Source of the DNA: Novosphingobium lentum NBRC 107847 | GTDB lineage: Bacteria > Pseudomonadota > Alphaproteobacteria > Sphingomonadales > Sphingomonadaceae | Length of the DNA stretch: 64,000 bases | Assembly: GCF_001590965.1 (NCBI RefSeq) | Contig: NZ_BCTW01000008.1 | Span: 1-64,000 of the forward strand | Reading direction: 5' to 3' | Shown: piece by piece, positions 1 to 7,812 of the stretch | Position numbering within the stretch: position 1 is the first letter of the stretch | Layout: every line of letters begins with the position of its first letter | Notes under the pieces: model-generated | Databases searched by the model: none | What the model was told of the DNA's origin: nothing | Seen by the model: only the letters and a program-made list of their open reading frames with translations | Translations under genes and position numbers: made by a program

Positions 1-16
1 GTATGATGGTTCGAGA

Positions 17-56
17 CGGGACTTCGACAAGCTCAGTCCCTCCTCACCATGAGCGG
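17..56. repeat. Dispersed short repeat, family B (partial unit)
   Basis: Contains the core 'cttcgacaagctcag', which recurs near 11.7 kb and 25.2 kb beside its inverted form. The unit lies immediately downstream of miaB and is probably part of a longer palindrome cut off by the window edge. Such units are common intergenic repeats in sphingomonads; no protein is encoded here. Confidence 0.6.
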
Positions 57-78
57 TTCAGTTGTTGGCCAACAGGCC

Positions 79-1431
79 CTAAACCGCCACCCGCGCCAGT
101 TCGGTGCCGCCCAGCGAGTTCGGCCCCGCCAGCGTGATCTCCACCTCAAGCAGGTCGCCGATCGTCGCGTCGGTCATCAGGTGGACCGATTGCAGCCACG
201 CCGATTTGCCCAGCATCTGGCCGCGCAGCTTGCCCTTGCGCTCGATCAGCACCGAACAGCGCCGGCCCATGCTGGCGAGGTTGAACGCGTGCTGGTCGCG
301 GTTGATCGCGGCCTGCAGGTCTTGCAGGCGCCGGTCCATCACATCGGCGGCGATCTGCCCGTCCATCGTCGCGGCGGGCGTGCCGGGGCGCGGGCTGTAC
401 TTGAAGCTGAACGCCTGCGCGTAGCCGACCGCGTCGATCAGCCGCAGCGTCTGGGCGAAATCGTCTTCGGTCTCGCCGGGGAAGCCGACGATGAAATCGC
501 CCGACAACGCGATGTCGGGGCGCACCGCGCGTACCCGGTCGAGCAGCTTGCGGTAGCTCTCCACGGTGTGGCTGCGGTTCATCGCCTTCAGGATGCGGTC
601 GCTGCCCGATTGCACCGGCAAGTGCAGGAACGGCATCAGCTTGGGGTTGTCGGCATGCGCCGCGATCAGCGCATCGTCCATGTCGGTCGGGTGGCTGGTG
701 GTGTAGCGGATGCGGGCCAGCGCGGGGATGTCCGCCAGTGTTTCGGCCAGCCCCGCCAGCCCGACCTTGCGGCCCTTGTCGTCCTCGCCGCTCCAGGCGT
801 TGACGTTCTGCCCCAGCAGCGTGATCTCGCGCGCGCCCGCCTCGACCAGCGCCTTGGCCTCATCGACCAGCGCGGCGAACGGCCGGCTGATCTCGGTGCC
901 GCGGGTATAGGGCACCACGCAATACGTGCAGAACTTGTCGCAGCCTTCCTGCACCGTCAGGAACGCGGTCGGCCCGCTCTTGCGGCGGCGCGGGAGCGCG
1001 TCGAACTTGGTTTCGGCGGGCATGTCGGTATCGGTGGCGCGGCGGCCGGCGGCGGCTTCGGCGATCATCGCGGGCAGGCGGTGATAGGCTTGCGGGCCGA
1101 CGACCATCTTCACCGACGGCGCGCGCGCCATGATTTCCTCGCCCTCGGCCTGCGCAACGCAACCGGCCACCGCGATCAGCGGCACGGTGCCGTCCTCGCG
1201 CCGCAACCGGCCGATGTCCGAATAGACCTTGTCGACCGCCCGCTCGCGGATGTGGCAGGTGTTGAGCACGATCAGGTCAGCCTCGGCGCGGCCATCGCTG
1301 GCGGTCATGCCCTGCGCAGTGAGCAGTTCGGCCATGCGCTCGCCGTCATAGACGTTCATCTGGCAGCCGAAGCTCTTGATGGCGAACGTCTGGGGCAGGG
1401 CGGCATCGCGCAGGTTCGAGGTATCGGGCAT
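79..1431 (-). CDS. miaB: tRNA-2-methylthio-N6-dimethylallyladenosine synthase MiaB
   Basis: A 450-aa radical-SAM methylthiotransferase that adds the 2-methylthio group to i6A37 of tRNAs. The domain order is classical: N-terminal UPF0004/MTTase domain (about residues 15-125, first cluster cysteine in SFGCQMN), radical-SAM core with CDKFCTYC (CxxxCxxC), and a C-terminal TRAM domain. The frame is open much further upstream, but the ATG beginning MPDTSNLRD at 1431 gives the family length and avoids a long overlap with plsC. It is the last gene of a minus-strand run fur-plsC-miaB. Family assignment is very secure. Confidence 0.97.
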   Translation of the reverse strand: MPDTSNLRDAALPQTFAIKSFGCQMNVYDGERMAELLTAQGMTASDGRAEADLIVLNTCHIRERAVDKVYSDIGRLRREDGTVPLIAVAGCVAQAEGEEIMARAPSVKMVVGPQAYHRLPAMIAEAAAGRRATDTDMPAETKFDALPRRRKSGPTAFLTVQEGCDKFCTYCVVPYTRGTEISRPFAALVDEAKALVEAGAREITLLGQNVNAWSGEDDKGRKVGLAGLAETLADIPALARIRYTTSHPTDMDDALIAAHADNPKLMPFLHLPVQSGSDRILKAMNRSHTVESYRKLLDRVRAVRPDIALSGDFIVGFPGETEDDFAQTLRLIDAVGYAQAFSFKYSPRPGTPAATMDGQIAADVMDRRLQDLQAAINRDQHAFNLASMGRRCSVLIERKGKLRGQMLGKSAWLQSVHLMTDATIGDLLEVEITLAGPNSLGGTELARVAV

Positions 1432-1469
1432 GGCGCGCCGATAGGCCAATCGTGGCGCTTTGTAAAAGG

Positions 1470-2258
1470 TCAGCGCGCCGGAGCGGAGGCGGGGGGAGAA
1501 AGCCGCTCGGCCATCAGTCGCTGGGCCAGCGCGGCAATCGCCTTGCGCGATCCTGCGGCGCCCGGCTCGAACGGTTCGAGCACGTGCAGCGTCACCGCCA
1601 CGCGGTCGCGCTGCGCGAGAATCCGCAGGAAGTTGTGCAGCCCGTGTTCCTCGCCCACCCAGGCGATGCGCGGAGCCCCGGCGCCGTAATCGAGCACCAC
1701 CGGCTGCACCATGATCCCGGGCGGCGCCGGATCGAGCGCGGACAGCAGCGACGACTTGAACGGCAGCAGCCCGGTGCCGTCGCTGGTGGTGCCTTCGGGA
1801 AAGATCGCCAGCGCGCCGGTCTCGCTCAAGGCCGCGCGGACCAGCGCGACCTGGTCGTGCACCCCGGCGCGATCGTTGCGCGCGATGAACACGGTGTCGT
1901 TCATCTCGCACAGCCATTTCAACAGCGCGCTTTCGGCCAGCCCGTCATGCGCGACGAACGCGGTGCCGGTCGCGCCGGCGATGATCGGGATGTCCATCCA
2001 GCTGACATGGTTGGCCAGCAGGAACGCGCCGCGCCGCAGCGGCGCGCCATCGACCCGCACGCGCGCGCCCACGATCCACGCGATCGCGCCTAGGAACCGG
2101 CGGGGCCACGGGTTGGGCAGGCGCACGATGCGCCACAGGTAATACAGCGGCAGGCTGACCAGCAGCGCCAGCAGCATTGCGTTCAGCCGGGCGACGATGC
2201 GCAGTCGGTCGCCCAGTGACAGCGCTGCACCGTCGTCCGGGCTACTCGCCGCGATCAA
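1470..2258 (-). CDS. plsC: 1-acyl-sn-glycerol-3-phosphate acyltransferase (PlsC family)
   Basis: A 262-aa membrane-associated acyltransferase of phosphatidic-acid synthesis, or a closely related lysophospholipid acyltransferase. The signature blocks are present: the HX4D catalytic motif in NHVSWMDIP and the glycerol-3-phosphate-binding block FPEGTTSDG. A hydrophobic segment lies near residues 27-45, before the catalytic domain. The start overlaps the end of fur by 17 bp, so the two are probably co-transcribed and translationally coupled; miaB follows 38 bp downstream. Exact acyl donor and acceptor cannot be told from sequence. Confidence 0.9.
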   Translation of the reverse strand: MIAASSPDDGAALSLGDRLRIVARLNAMLLALLVSLPLYYLWRIVRLPNPWPRRFLGAIAWIVGARVRVDGAPLRRGAFLLANHVSWMDIPIIAGATGTAFVAHDGLAESALLKWLCEMNDTVFIARNDRAGVHDQVALVRAALSETGALAIFPEGTTSDGTGLLPFKSSLLSALDPAPPGIMVQPVVLDYGAGAPRIAWVGEEHGLHNFLRILAQRDRVAVTLHVLEPFEPGAAGSRKAIAALAQRLMAERLSPPASAPAR

Positions 2259-2664
2259 GCCGGACTCCGTAGAGTTCCATGCGATGGTCGACCAGCCGAT
2301 AGCCCAGCTTTTCGGCGATCTGGCGTTGCAGCGCTTCCAGTTCGGGATCGACGAATTCGATCACCCGGCCGGTTTCGACGTCGATCAGGTGATCGTGGTG
2401 CGCTTCGGGCGCGGCTTCATAACGGGCGCGGCCGTCGCCGAAATCGTGGCGGTCGAGGATGCCGGCTTCCTCGAACAGGCGCACCGTGCGGTACACCGTG
2501 GCGATCGAGATGCGCGGGTCCTGCGCCACCGCGCGTTCGTGCAGTTTCTCGACGTCGGGATGGTCGGTGCTGTCCGACAGCACGCGCGCGATCACGCGCC
2601 GCTGATCGGTGATGCGCAGTCCCCGTTCGGCGCAGAGCGCCTCGATGTCGATAGCCTGGTGCAA
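2242..2664 (-). CDS. fur: Fur-family metal-responsive transcriptional regulator
   Basis: A 140-aa Fur-family repressor: an N-terminal winged helix with the recognition-helix segment ISIATVYRT (about residues 52-60), then a metal-binding dimerisation domain with HHDH at residues 89-92 and the ETGRVIEF strand. The Cys-x-x-Cys pair that E. coli Fur has just after HHDH is absent (DVETG replaces it). This is usual in alphaproteobacterial Fur/Mur proteins, so the metal sensed could be iron or manganese. It heads a unit with plsC and miaB; a strong hairpin separates it from mucR upstream. Confidence 0.9.
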   Translation of the reverse strand: MHQAIDIEALCAERGLRITDQRRVIARVLSDSTDHPDVEKLHERAVAQDPRISIATVYRTVRLFEEAGILDRHDFGDGRARYEAAPEAHHDHLIDVETGRVIEFVDPELEALQRQIAEKLGYRLVDHRMELYGVRLDRGE

Positions 2665-2687
2665 GGTGGGTTCCGCTAGAATGACAA

Positions 2688-2714
2688 GACCCGCCGATCA
2701 TAGACCGGCGGGTC
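2688..2714 (-). terminator. Terminator-like hairpin between mucR and fur
   Basis: A perfect 9-bp stem (gacccgccg / cggcgggtc) lies between the end of mucR and the start of fur. On the minus strand it is followed by TTGTCATTCT, a weak U-rich tail. Two further GC-rich hairpins built from ccgggt/acccgg lie between it and the mucR stop. It probably ends mucR transcription and insulates fur. Confidence 0.6.
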
Positions 2715-2780
2715 GAATCTACAACCGGGCAGTGACCCGGCGTTCGATGACCGGGCCGTGTGACCCGGTGTCGTGCGCGA

Positions 2781-3239
2781 TCAGGCCGCGACGGGCGGGC
2801 GGCCGCGCGGCTTCTTGGTGACGGCGGCCACCGCAGGCTTGCGGCCAAGGCCGATCTTCTTGGCCAGTTCGCGGCGCTTTTCGGCATAAGCGGGCGCGAC
2901 CATCGGATAGTCGGCGGGAAGATTCCAGCGCTGGCGATACTGGTCGGGCGTCAAGTTGTAACGCGTGGCCAGATGCCGCTTGAGCATCTTCAGCTTCTTG
3001 CCGTCTTCGAGGCAGACGATGTGGTCGTTCTTGACCGAAGACCGGACCGAAACGGCCGGTTCGGGCGCCGGCGCGGCGGCCGGTTCACTCGGCGAAAGTC
3101 CCGCCAGTGCGGTGTAAACGTTGGTGATCAGCGTCGGAATATCGCTTACTGCGACGCTGTTGTTGCTGACGTGCGCCGCGACGATATCGGATGTTAGCGT
3201 GATCAGCGTTTCGCGAATGTCGTTTTCGATCTCGGTCAT
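2781..3239 (-). CDS. MucR/Ros-family zinc-finger-like transcriptional regulator
   Basis: A 152-aa MucR/Ros regulator, a nucleoid-type repressor family of alphaproteobacteria that binds AT-rich promoters. Seen: an N-terminal helical oligomerisation region, an Ala/Pro-rich linker (about 50-62), the finger core CLEDGKKLKMLKRHL followed by LTPDQYRQRW, and a basic tail ending RGRPP. The finger ligands are degenerate: Cys76, Asp79, His89, and Arg93 where the family usually has the second His. The ATG at 3239 (MTEIEND) was chosen over an upstream ATG because the upstream 16 residues look non-coding. The AT-rich leader to its right may be autoregulatory. Confidence 0.93.
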   Translation of the reverse strand: MTEIENDIRETLITLTSDIVAAHVSNNSVAVSDIPTLITNVYTALAGLSPSEPAAAPAPEPAVSVRSSVKNDHIVCLEDGKKLKMLKRHLATRYNLTPDQYRQRWNLPADYPMVAPAYAEKRRELAKKIGLGRKPAVAAVTKKPRGRPPVAA

Positions 3240-3408
3240 TGTGTTCTTGCCTTTGCTTGATGGTCTGCCGTCGTGCGCATCGCCCAACGGACTATGCGTC
3301 CCCGCCAGCTATTCCTATACGCAATGGTGTCATTGATACAACCGTTGTGGAGTTTTTAATACCTAAGAATGACCGAAATTTCATAAACGCATAGCAATGT
3401 TGATATTT
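3240..3408 (-). promoter_or_regulatory. AT-rich leader/promoter region of mucR
   Basis: The 169-bp gap between rimI and mucR is conspicuously AT-rich, with runs such as gttgtggagtttttaatacc and gttgatatttttaattcaac, inside otherwise very GC-rich DNA. MucR proteins are known to bind AT-rich, T-A-step-containing sites and commonly repress their own promoter, so this is the likely mucR promoter/operator. No individual -35/-10 pair is assigned. Confidence 0.45.
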
Positions 3409-3876
3409 TTAATTCAACACCAGTTCCTGACTCACCGCATCGAGCCTAATCCCGGACGGTGTTCGATAATAGGCAGGCCGAATACCTACCGGACGAAACC
3501 CGTGGCGGTAGTAAAGCTGGCCGGCGGGATTGTCCTTGCGCATTTCCAGGAACAATCGCTGCATGCCCCGGTCGCGCGCCTGCGCGATGAAATGGTCGAG
3601 CAGGCGATGGCCAAGTCCGCGATGGCGGAACGGCGGGGCAATCGCGAACAGCAGCAGTTCCTCTTCGTCCAGCACCGCGCGCGACAGGAAAAAGCCGGCG
3701 ACGTCGTCGGCATCGTCCGCGCCGATACTGCCGTCGCCGAAGATCAGTCCGTAATGGGTGGCGGGCAGGATCAGTGCATCACCGATCTGGCGCCGGTTCC
3801 ACGCCTCGCCGAACGCGGGATCGAACGCATCGGTCATCACGTGCATGATGCGGTCGATGTCGTCCTGCACGGTCAT
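3409..3876 (-). CDS. rimI: Ribosomal-protein-alanine N-acetyltransferase RimI (GNAT)
   Basis: A 155-aa GNAT acetyltransferase. The acetyl-CoA pyrophosphate-binding loop is FRHRGLGHRLL, and the typical RimI C-terminal block YYRHGF...VGIRPAYY is present. Adjacency to tsaB, 15 bp downstream of its stop, is the classic tsaB-rimI pairing and supports RimI over a generic GNAT. RimI acetylates the N-terminus of ribosomal protein S18 in E. coli; the substrate here is inferred. Confidence 0.85.
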   Translation of the reverse strand: MTVQDDIDRIMHVMTDAFDPAFGEAWNRRQIGDALILPATHYGLIFGDGSIGADDADDVAGFFLSRAVLDEEELLLFAIAPPFRHRGLGHRLLDHFIAQARDRGMQRLFLEMRKDNPAGQLYYRHGFRPVGIRPAYYRTPSGIRLDAVSQELVLN

Positions 3877-3891
3877 CGCGCCACGCGCTCC

Positions 3892-4539
3892 TCAGCCGGC
3901 CGCCGGAACGGCCGCATCGGGCAGGATGCCGCCCGGCAGGCGCGCATCGGGTGCGCGGCCGTAATGCGGGTGCGGATCGGGATGCAGTGCGTTCGCCGTC
4001 AGATCCCCCGCGCGCTGCGCATCGGGCCATAGCGGCACCGCGTGCGTGCCGGGGCGCTGGCGGCACAGCGCTTCGGCCTGGCTGCCCGCGACGATGCTGG
4101 CGCGCGACCGCGCCACGGCGGCATCGGGCGTCAGCGATTCGATCGGGGACAGCGCGACACCGCACGCATCGAACGCCTGGAAAAACCATTCACCGTGCCC
4201 GCCGGTCAGCGCCACGTCGATCGGCTGGCCGGGGTGATCGGCGCGCGCCATCGCCGCGACCAGCGCCAGGCTGTGATAGCCCTCGATCCGCGCATTCCAT
4301 GCCAGCGCCAGCGCCTTGGCGGCGGCCAGTCCCACGCGGATGCCGGTGAAGCTGCCCGGGCCGACATCGACGGCGATGCTATCGGCGCGCCCGCGACCGG
4401 GCAACGTCGCGATCATCGGCACCAGCCGCTCGGCATGGCCGCGACCCAGCATCAGCATATTCCCGGCGACCATCAGGCCGCCTTCGAACAGCGCGACCGA
4501 ACAGGCTTCGGTTGCACAGTCGATCACCAGACGTCGCAT
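3892..4539 (-). CDS. tsaB: tRNA threonylcarbamoyladenosine biosynthesis protein TsaB
   Basis: A 215-aa ASKHA-fold protein that partners TsaD/TsaE in forming t6A37 on ANN-decoding tRNAs. Seen: the N-terminal strand MRRLVIDCATEACSVALF, the block LVPMIATL, and DVGPGSFTGIRVGLA, which is diagnostic of TsaB. The frame is open further upstream, but the conserved N-terminus sets the ATG at 4539. It sits directly before rimI. Confidence 0.95.
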   Translation of the reverse strand: MRRLVIDCATEACSVALFEGGLMVAGNMLMLGRGHAERLVPMIATLPGRGRADSIAVDVGPGSFTGIRVGLAAAKALALAWNARIEGYHSLALVAAMARADHPGQPIDVALTGGHGEWFFQAFDACGVALSPIESLTPDAAVARSRASIVAGSQAEALCRQRPGTHAVPLWPDAQRAGDLTANALHPDPHPHYGRAPDARLPGGILPDAAVPAAG

Positions 4540-4567
4540 CCCGGCTTCCCGCCGCCGACCCGTCGCG

Positions 4568-5161
4568 TCAGTCGATGCGGTTGAAGGTTTCGAAGCCGGG
4601 GCGCGGGCTGCGATCGAACACCGTGGCCGGATCGCCATAGCCCAGCGTCGAGATGAAGTTGGAGCGCACGCGCGGCTGGTCGGCAAAGAACGCCGCGTCC
4701 ACGCCCGCGTTGTCGAACCCCGACATCGGCCCGGTATCGAGCCCCAGCGCGCGCGCCGCCAGCAGGAAATAGGCGCCCTGCAGCGAGGAGTTGCGCATCG
4801 CCGAAATCTCGCGCAGCGGCTCGTTGCCGTCGAACCACGCCTTGGCATCGGCGTGCGGGAACAGCCACGGCAGCTGTTCGTGGAAATCGAGGTCCATGCC
4901 GATGATCACGGTGACCGGCGCCTTGCGGATCTTGTCGGGATTGGTCCCGCCCGCCAGCGCGGCCAGCTTGTCCTTGGCGTCCTGGCTGACGCACCACACC
5001 AACCGCGCGGGCAGGATATTGGCAGACGTCGGCCCCATCTTCATCAGGTCCCAGATGCCGTGCAGCTGCGCTTCGCTCACCGGCTGGTCGAGATAGCCGT
5101 TGTAGGTGCGCGCGGTGCGGAACAGCTGGTCGAGCGCGGCATCGGAAAGCGGCTGGGACAT
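4568..5161 (-). CDS. Nitroreductase-family protein, RutE/HadB-like (malonic semialdehyde reductase family)
   Basis: A 197-aa FMN-dependent nitroreductase-fold protein. It matches the RutE-type subgroup: ARTYNGYLDQPV near the N-terminus, the block MGPTSANILPAR (about 42-53), SLQGAYFLLAARALGLDTGPMSGFD, and the family's NFISTLGYGD near the C-terminus. RutE reduces malonic semialdehyde in pyrimidine degradation, but no other rut gene is nearby, so the substrate is uncertain. A GAGGAG Shine-Dalgarno precedes the ATG at 5161. It lies between nfu and tsaB on the same strand. Confidence 0.85.
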   Translation of the reverse strand: MSQPLSDAALDQLFRTARTYNGYLDQPVSEAQLHGIWDLMKMGPTSANILPARLVWCVSQDAKDKLAALAGGTNPDKIRKAPVTVIIGMDLDFHEQLPWLFPHADAKAWFDGNEPLREISAMRNSSLQGAYFLLAARALGLDTGPMSGFDNAGVDAAFFADQPRVRSNFISTLGYGDPATVFDRSPRPGFETFNRID

Positions 5162-5218
5162 GGGGGCTCCTCGGGGATTACGGTCGGAATGCTTGCGGCA
5201 ATACGGGCCGTCGCCAGA

Positions 5219-5803
5219 TCAGGCGGCGCGCACTTCGTGCACTTCGGGGACGTAGTGCTTCAGCAGACTCTCGATCCCGTTCTTCAGCGTCGCGGAGGAT
5301 GACGGGCAGCCCGAACAGGCGCCCTGCATCTTCAGGTAGACCACGCCGTCGCGGAACCCGCGATAGGTGATGTCGCCGCCGTCGTTGGCCACCGCCGGGC
5401 GCACGCGCGTTTCGATCAGGTCCTTGATCTGCGCGACCACTTCGGCATCGGCCGGATCGTCGCCCACCGTGGCGTCGTCGGCATCGTCCAGCGGCACCGT
5501 GATCTCGCCCGCGCTGCCGGCCAAGAACAGCGGCGCCTGCGACACGAAATGGTCGAGCAGCAGGGAAACCACCTGCGGTTTCAGGTCGCTCCACGCCACG
5601 CCGGGCGCGGCGGTCACCGCCACGAATTCGCGGCCGAACAATACCCCGGTCACTTCGCCCAGATCGAACAGCGCCTCGGCCAGCGGCGATGCGGCGGCGT
5701 CTTCGGGCGTGGTGAATTCGCGCGTGCCCGCCGGCATCACCTGCTCTCCGGGCAGGAACTTGAGCGTGGCGGGGTTGGGCGTGGTTTCGGTTTCTATGAA
5801 CAT
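5219..5803 (-). CDS. NifU/NfuA-type Fe-S cluster carrier protein
   Basis: A 194-aa Nfu-type scaffold that delivers Fe-S clusters. The N-terminal Nfu domain starts MFIETETTPNPATLKFLPG, and the C-terminal NifU-like domain carries the cluster-binding CSGCPSS (CxxC) after DGGDITYRGF. An acidic linker (PLDDADDATVGDDPADA) joins the domains. An ATG three codons upstream also exists; the chosen start at 5803 matches the family's MFI(E/Q)TE beginning. First gene of the minus-strand run toward miaB. Confidence 0.93.
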   Translation of the reverse strand: MFIETETTPNPATLKFLPGEQVMPAGTREFTTPEDAAASPLAEALFDLGEVTGVLFGREFVAVTAAPGVAWSDLKPQVVSLLLDHFVSQAPLFLAGSAGEITVPLDDADDATVGDDPADAEVVAQIKDLIETRVRPAVANDGGDITYRGFRDGVVYLKMQGACSGCPSSSATLKNGIESLLKHYVPEVHEVRAA

Positions 5804-5873
5804 GCACCGCATGTAGGCGCGCGCGGGGGCGGGTCAAGGGTCCGCCGGGTCGCAAGGCGCATGATTTCAGCCG

Positions 5874-6167
5874 TCAGGCGGCAATATCGACCAGCCGTGG
5901 CGCCGCCGCCTGCCCGGCATAGGCCGCCGCCACGGGCGAGGTCTGCGCCGTGTTGCGCGCCCGGTGCAGCGCATCGAGCGTGTCGCGGTGGCGCGCTTCG
6001 GGCGAGAACTGGTTCGTCTGCGGCTTTTTTGGATCGTTGACGCCGAACGGACCGGCCAGCGGATCGGCCGGATCGATGTTCTTCTGCGCCTGGTCCACCT
6101 CGGAACAGTTGCGGCACGAAAAGCCGTTCACGATCACCGGGAGAGGATAGTTGGTGCTGATTGCCAC
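5874..6167 (-). CDS. Small hypothetical protein with paired cysteines
   Basis: A 97-aa protein starting at a GTG (VAISTNYPLPVIVNGFSC); an ATG 48 bp further upstream is the alternative start. Visible features are a CRNC pair near residues 20-23, a central charged stretch rich in Asp/Pro, and an alanine-rich C-terminus; there is no signal peptide or membrane helix. The amino-acid composition and GC-rich third positions look coding, and I recall similar short proteins in sphingomonads, but no function can be given. The CxxC could bind metal. Confidence 0.6.
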   Translation of the reverse strand: MAISTNYPLPVIVNGFSCRNCSEVDQAQKNIDPADPLAGPFGVNDPKKPQTNQFSPEARHRDTLDALHRARNTAQTSPVAAAYAGQAAAPRLVDIAA

Positions 6168-6297
6168 GCGCTGGTTCCGGCATTGAACGGGCCACGACAA
6201 TGCCACGCACAGCATTGCGATGGGGTTAGTGGGGGGTACGGGGGAATGCGTGGGGGCGCTCTGTGGGCGAGGCGGGTAAGTTCGCGTGGTCGATCGA

Positions 6298-6585
6298 CTA
6301 TCCGAATTTTTTATCTCGCCGCCATCGGTTGATCAGGTGCACCGACGAAAATCCGGCAATAAACGCGAGAGGCCCTAACGTCGCGTTGATCGGAAAATGC
6401 TTCGAAATCGACATCGAAGCAAACAGCAAAACACCGAACAAGCATATGGAGGATACAGACCAAAAAATCGCAATTATAACTGCGCGATTCGTGAACCTAC
6501 AGCAGAAATATTCGATAGAAATCGAGATGGTTTGACAAATCGCTCCCAATAAAAAGCTGATGATAAGTGGCAATATATAGTGCAC
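6298..6585 (-). CDS. AT-rich small multi-pass membrane protein, unknown
   Basis: A 95-aa hydrophobic protein starting at GTG (MHYILPLIIS) with a weak AGAGAG upstream. Three likely transmembrane helices lie at about residues 3-22, 33-56 and 66-84, followed by a basic tail ending RWRRDKKFG, which would place the C-terminus in the cytoplasm. DNA and codon use are far more AT-rich than the neighbours, suggesting recent acquisition. No family is recognised; it might be spurious, but the membrane-protein composition argues for coding. Confidence 0.45.
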   Translation of the reverse strand: MHYILPLIISFLLGAICQTISISIEYFCCRFTNRAVIIAIFWSVSSICLFGVLLFASMSISKHFPINATLGPLAFIAGFSSVHLINRWRRDKKFG

Positions 6586-6738
6586 AAAAAATCTCTCTAA
6601 CGGATTTCATTGTATCCATCTAATCTGAATGCAAATCTAAAATTTTCGGTATATGACAAATGCAGATGGTCGCTTCCCCCGACATTCCCGCCATTCAAAC
6701 CCGGCAGCAAAGCCCTCAGCCGCAGCCCGCCCCCATCC

Positions 6739-6852
6739 CCGTCGCCCCGTGCTTGACACGGGGCATGGCTTGAACATCAGCCGGAAACGGCGTGGCGCGT
6801 GCCGCCGGAGCCGGAACGGGAGCCAAGCCCCGCGTCAAGCGCGGGGCGCCGC
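6739..6852. repeat. Inverted-repeat element, family E
   Basis: Two arms, ccccgtgcttgacacggggc (6744 onward) and gccccgcgtcaagcgcggggc (ending about 6847), face each other around a GC-rich centre. They form a long imperfect palindrome with smaller hairpins inside each arm. The remainder of the 398-bp gap 6586-6983 is AT-rich on its left side and shows no convincing gene. Confidence 0.5.
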
Positions 6853-6983
6853 GTGGGAATGTCCGAAGGCTGTCGTTGGTTCACCGACCGCCAAACGTCC
6901 GCCATCCGCATTTCCACGCCGAAAGCGGACTTTCCGGACACGACCACATTGCGGACGGTCTGCACTGTGCTAATCGATCCCGA

Positions 6984-7640
6984 ATGAAGCAGGCGATCTG
7001 GCGCTGGACGAGGCGATGCTTTTACGGGATCGCGGGGTTGTTGGCGTTTTCGGCAGTCAGCTTGGGCCTGTTCCTTGCGTGGGAAAGGCACCGGCTAGCT
7101 GAATTCAACCGAACGAATGACCGCCCTTTGTTGATTGATTCTAACAATCCAGTGTTGGCTGATGCTCATGCTATGATGGCCGGATTGATACCGTCCGACG
7201 GAAGCGATGGTCTCCGTTTTGCTGTGATGCCATCGTTCGGGAAAAGGTGGTTTGCAATGTCTGTCGCCTCCAGAAACGGGCGAGGGGATGGCGAAGTGAT
7301 CGTCACGACACCATCTGGAGAGCTGCTGCGACATCAGAAGTTCGACATTCCGAAGCCCGATTTAGAACTATTCCTGCGACAGTGGGATGAGATTACCGAC
7401 GACTATTCGGGCGAGGGGCGCAGTCTCACTGATGGTAATCCTCTTGCCTTTGAGCGGCGACGAGGTTTGCGAATTACGTCCGGTGAAGGGAACTCGCCCT
7501 GCCATTACGATGTCTTGGGCGATTTAGCTGCCCAAGCTTTCGGCCCCTACGTTTCCGAACTTCAGGATTTGCGCGATCCCACGCTCCCCGCGAGGCTGAA
7601 AGGTAAATTCTGCAACCCTTCCTTTTTCGCGCTGCGATAG
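6984..7640 (+). CDS. Hypothetical membrane-anchored protein
   Basis: A 218-aa protein beginning MKQAIWRWTRRCFYGIAG. A basic N-terminus is followed by one transmembrane helix (about residues 13-34) and a soluble domain of about 180 residues containing two cysteines in the C-terminal half (SPCHYDV, KFCNPSF). It is probably anchored in the inner membrane with the domain in the periplasm. No family is recognised. The frame extends upstream into repeat DNA, so the ATG at 6984 was chosen. GC is lower than in the flanking housekeeping genes. Confidence 0.6.
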   Translation: MKQAIWRWTRRCFYGIAGLLAFSAVSLGLFLAWERHRLAEFNRTNDRPLLIDSNNPVLADAHAMMAGLIPSDGSDGLRFAVMPSFGKRWFAMSVASRNGRGDGEVIVTTPSGELLRHQKFDIPKPDLELFLRQWDEITDDYSGEGRSLTDGNPLAFERRRGLRITSGEGNSPCHYDVLGDLAAQAFGPYVSELQDLRDPTLPARLKGKFCNPSFFALR

Positions 7641-7812
7641 CGTCCGCGCCCCCCAACTTTTCCGCCAAGCAGCGCCTGACTCGCGCTCCCCGGAAGCGGC
7701 CCTTCATTCAGCGTCGGGGTTGTCCGCACCTCCCTATAGCCACGCACTTTCCCCAAACGCCGAGCACGGCGGGGGGCTGGTCGTTGCGGCCCGGACTGAT
7801 TATAGCGCGACC

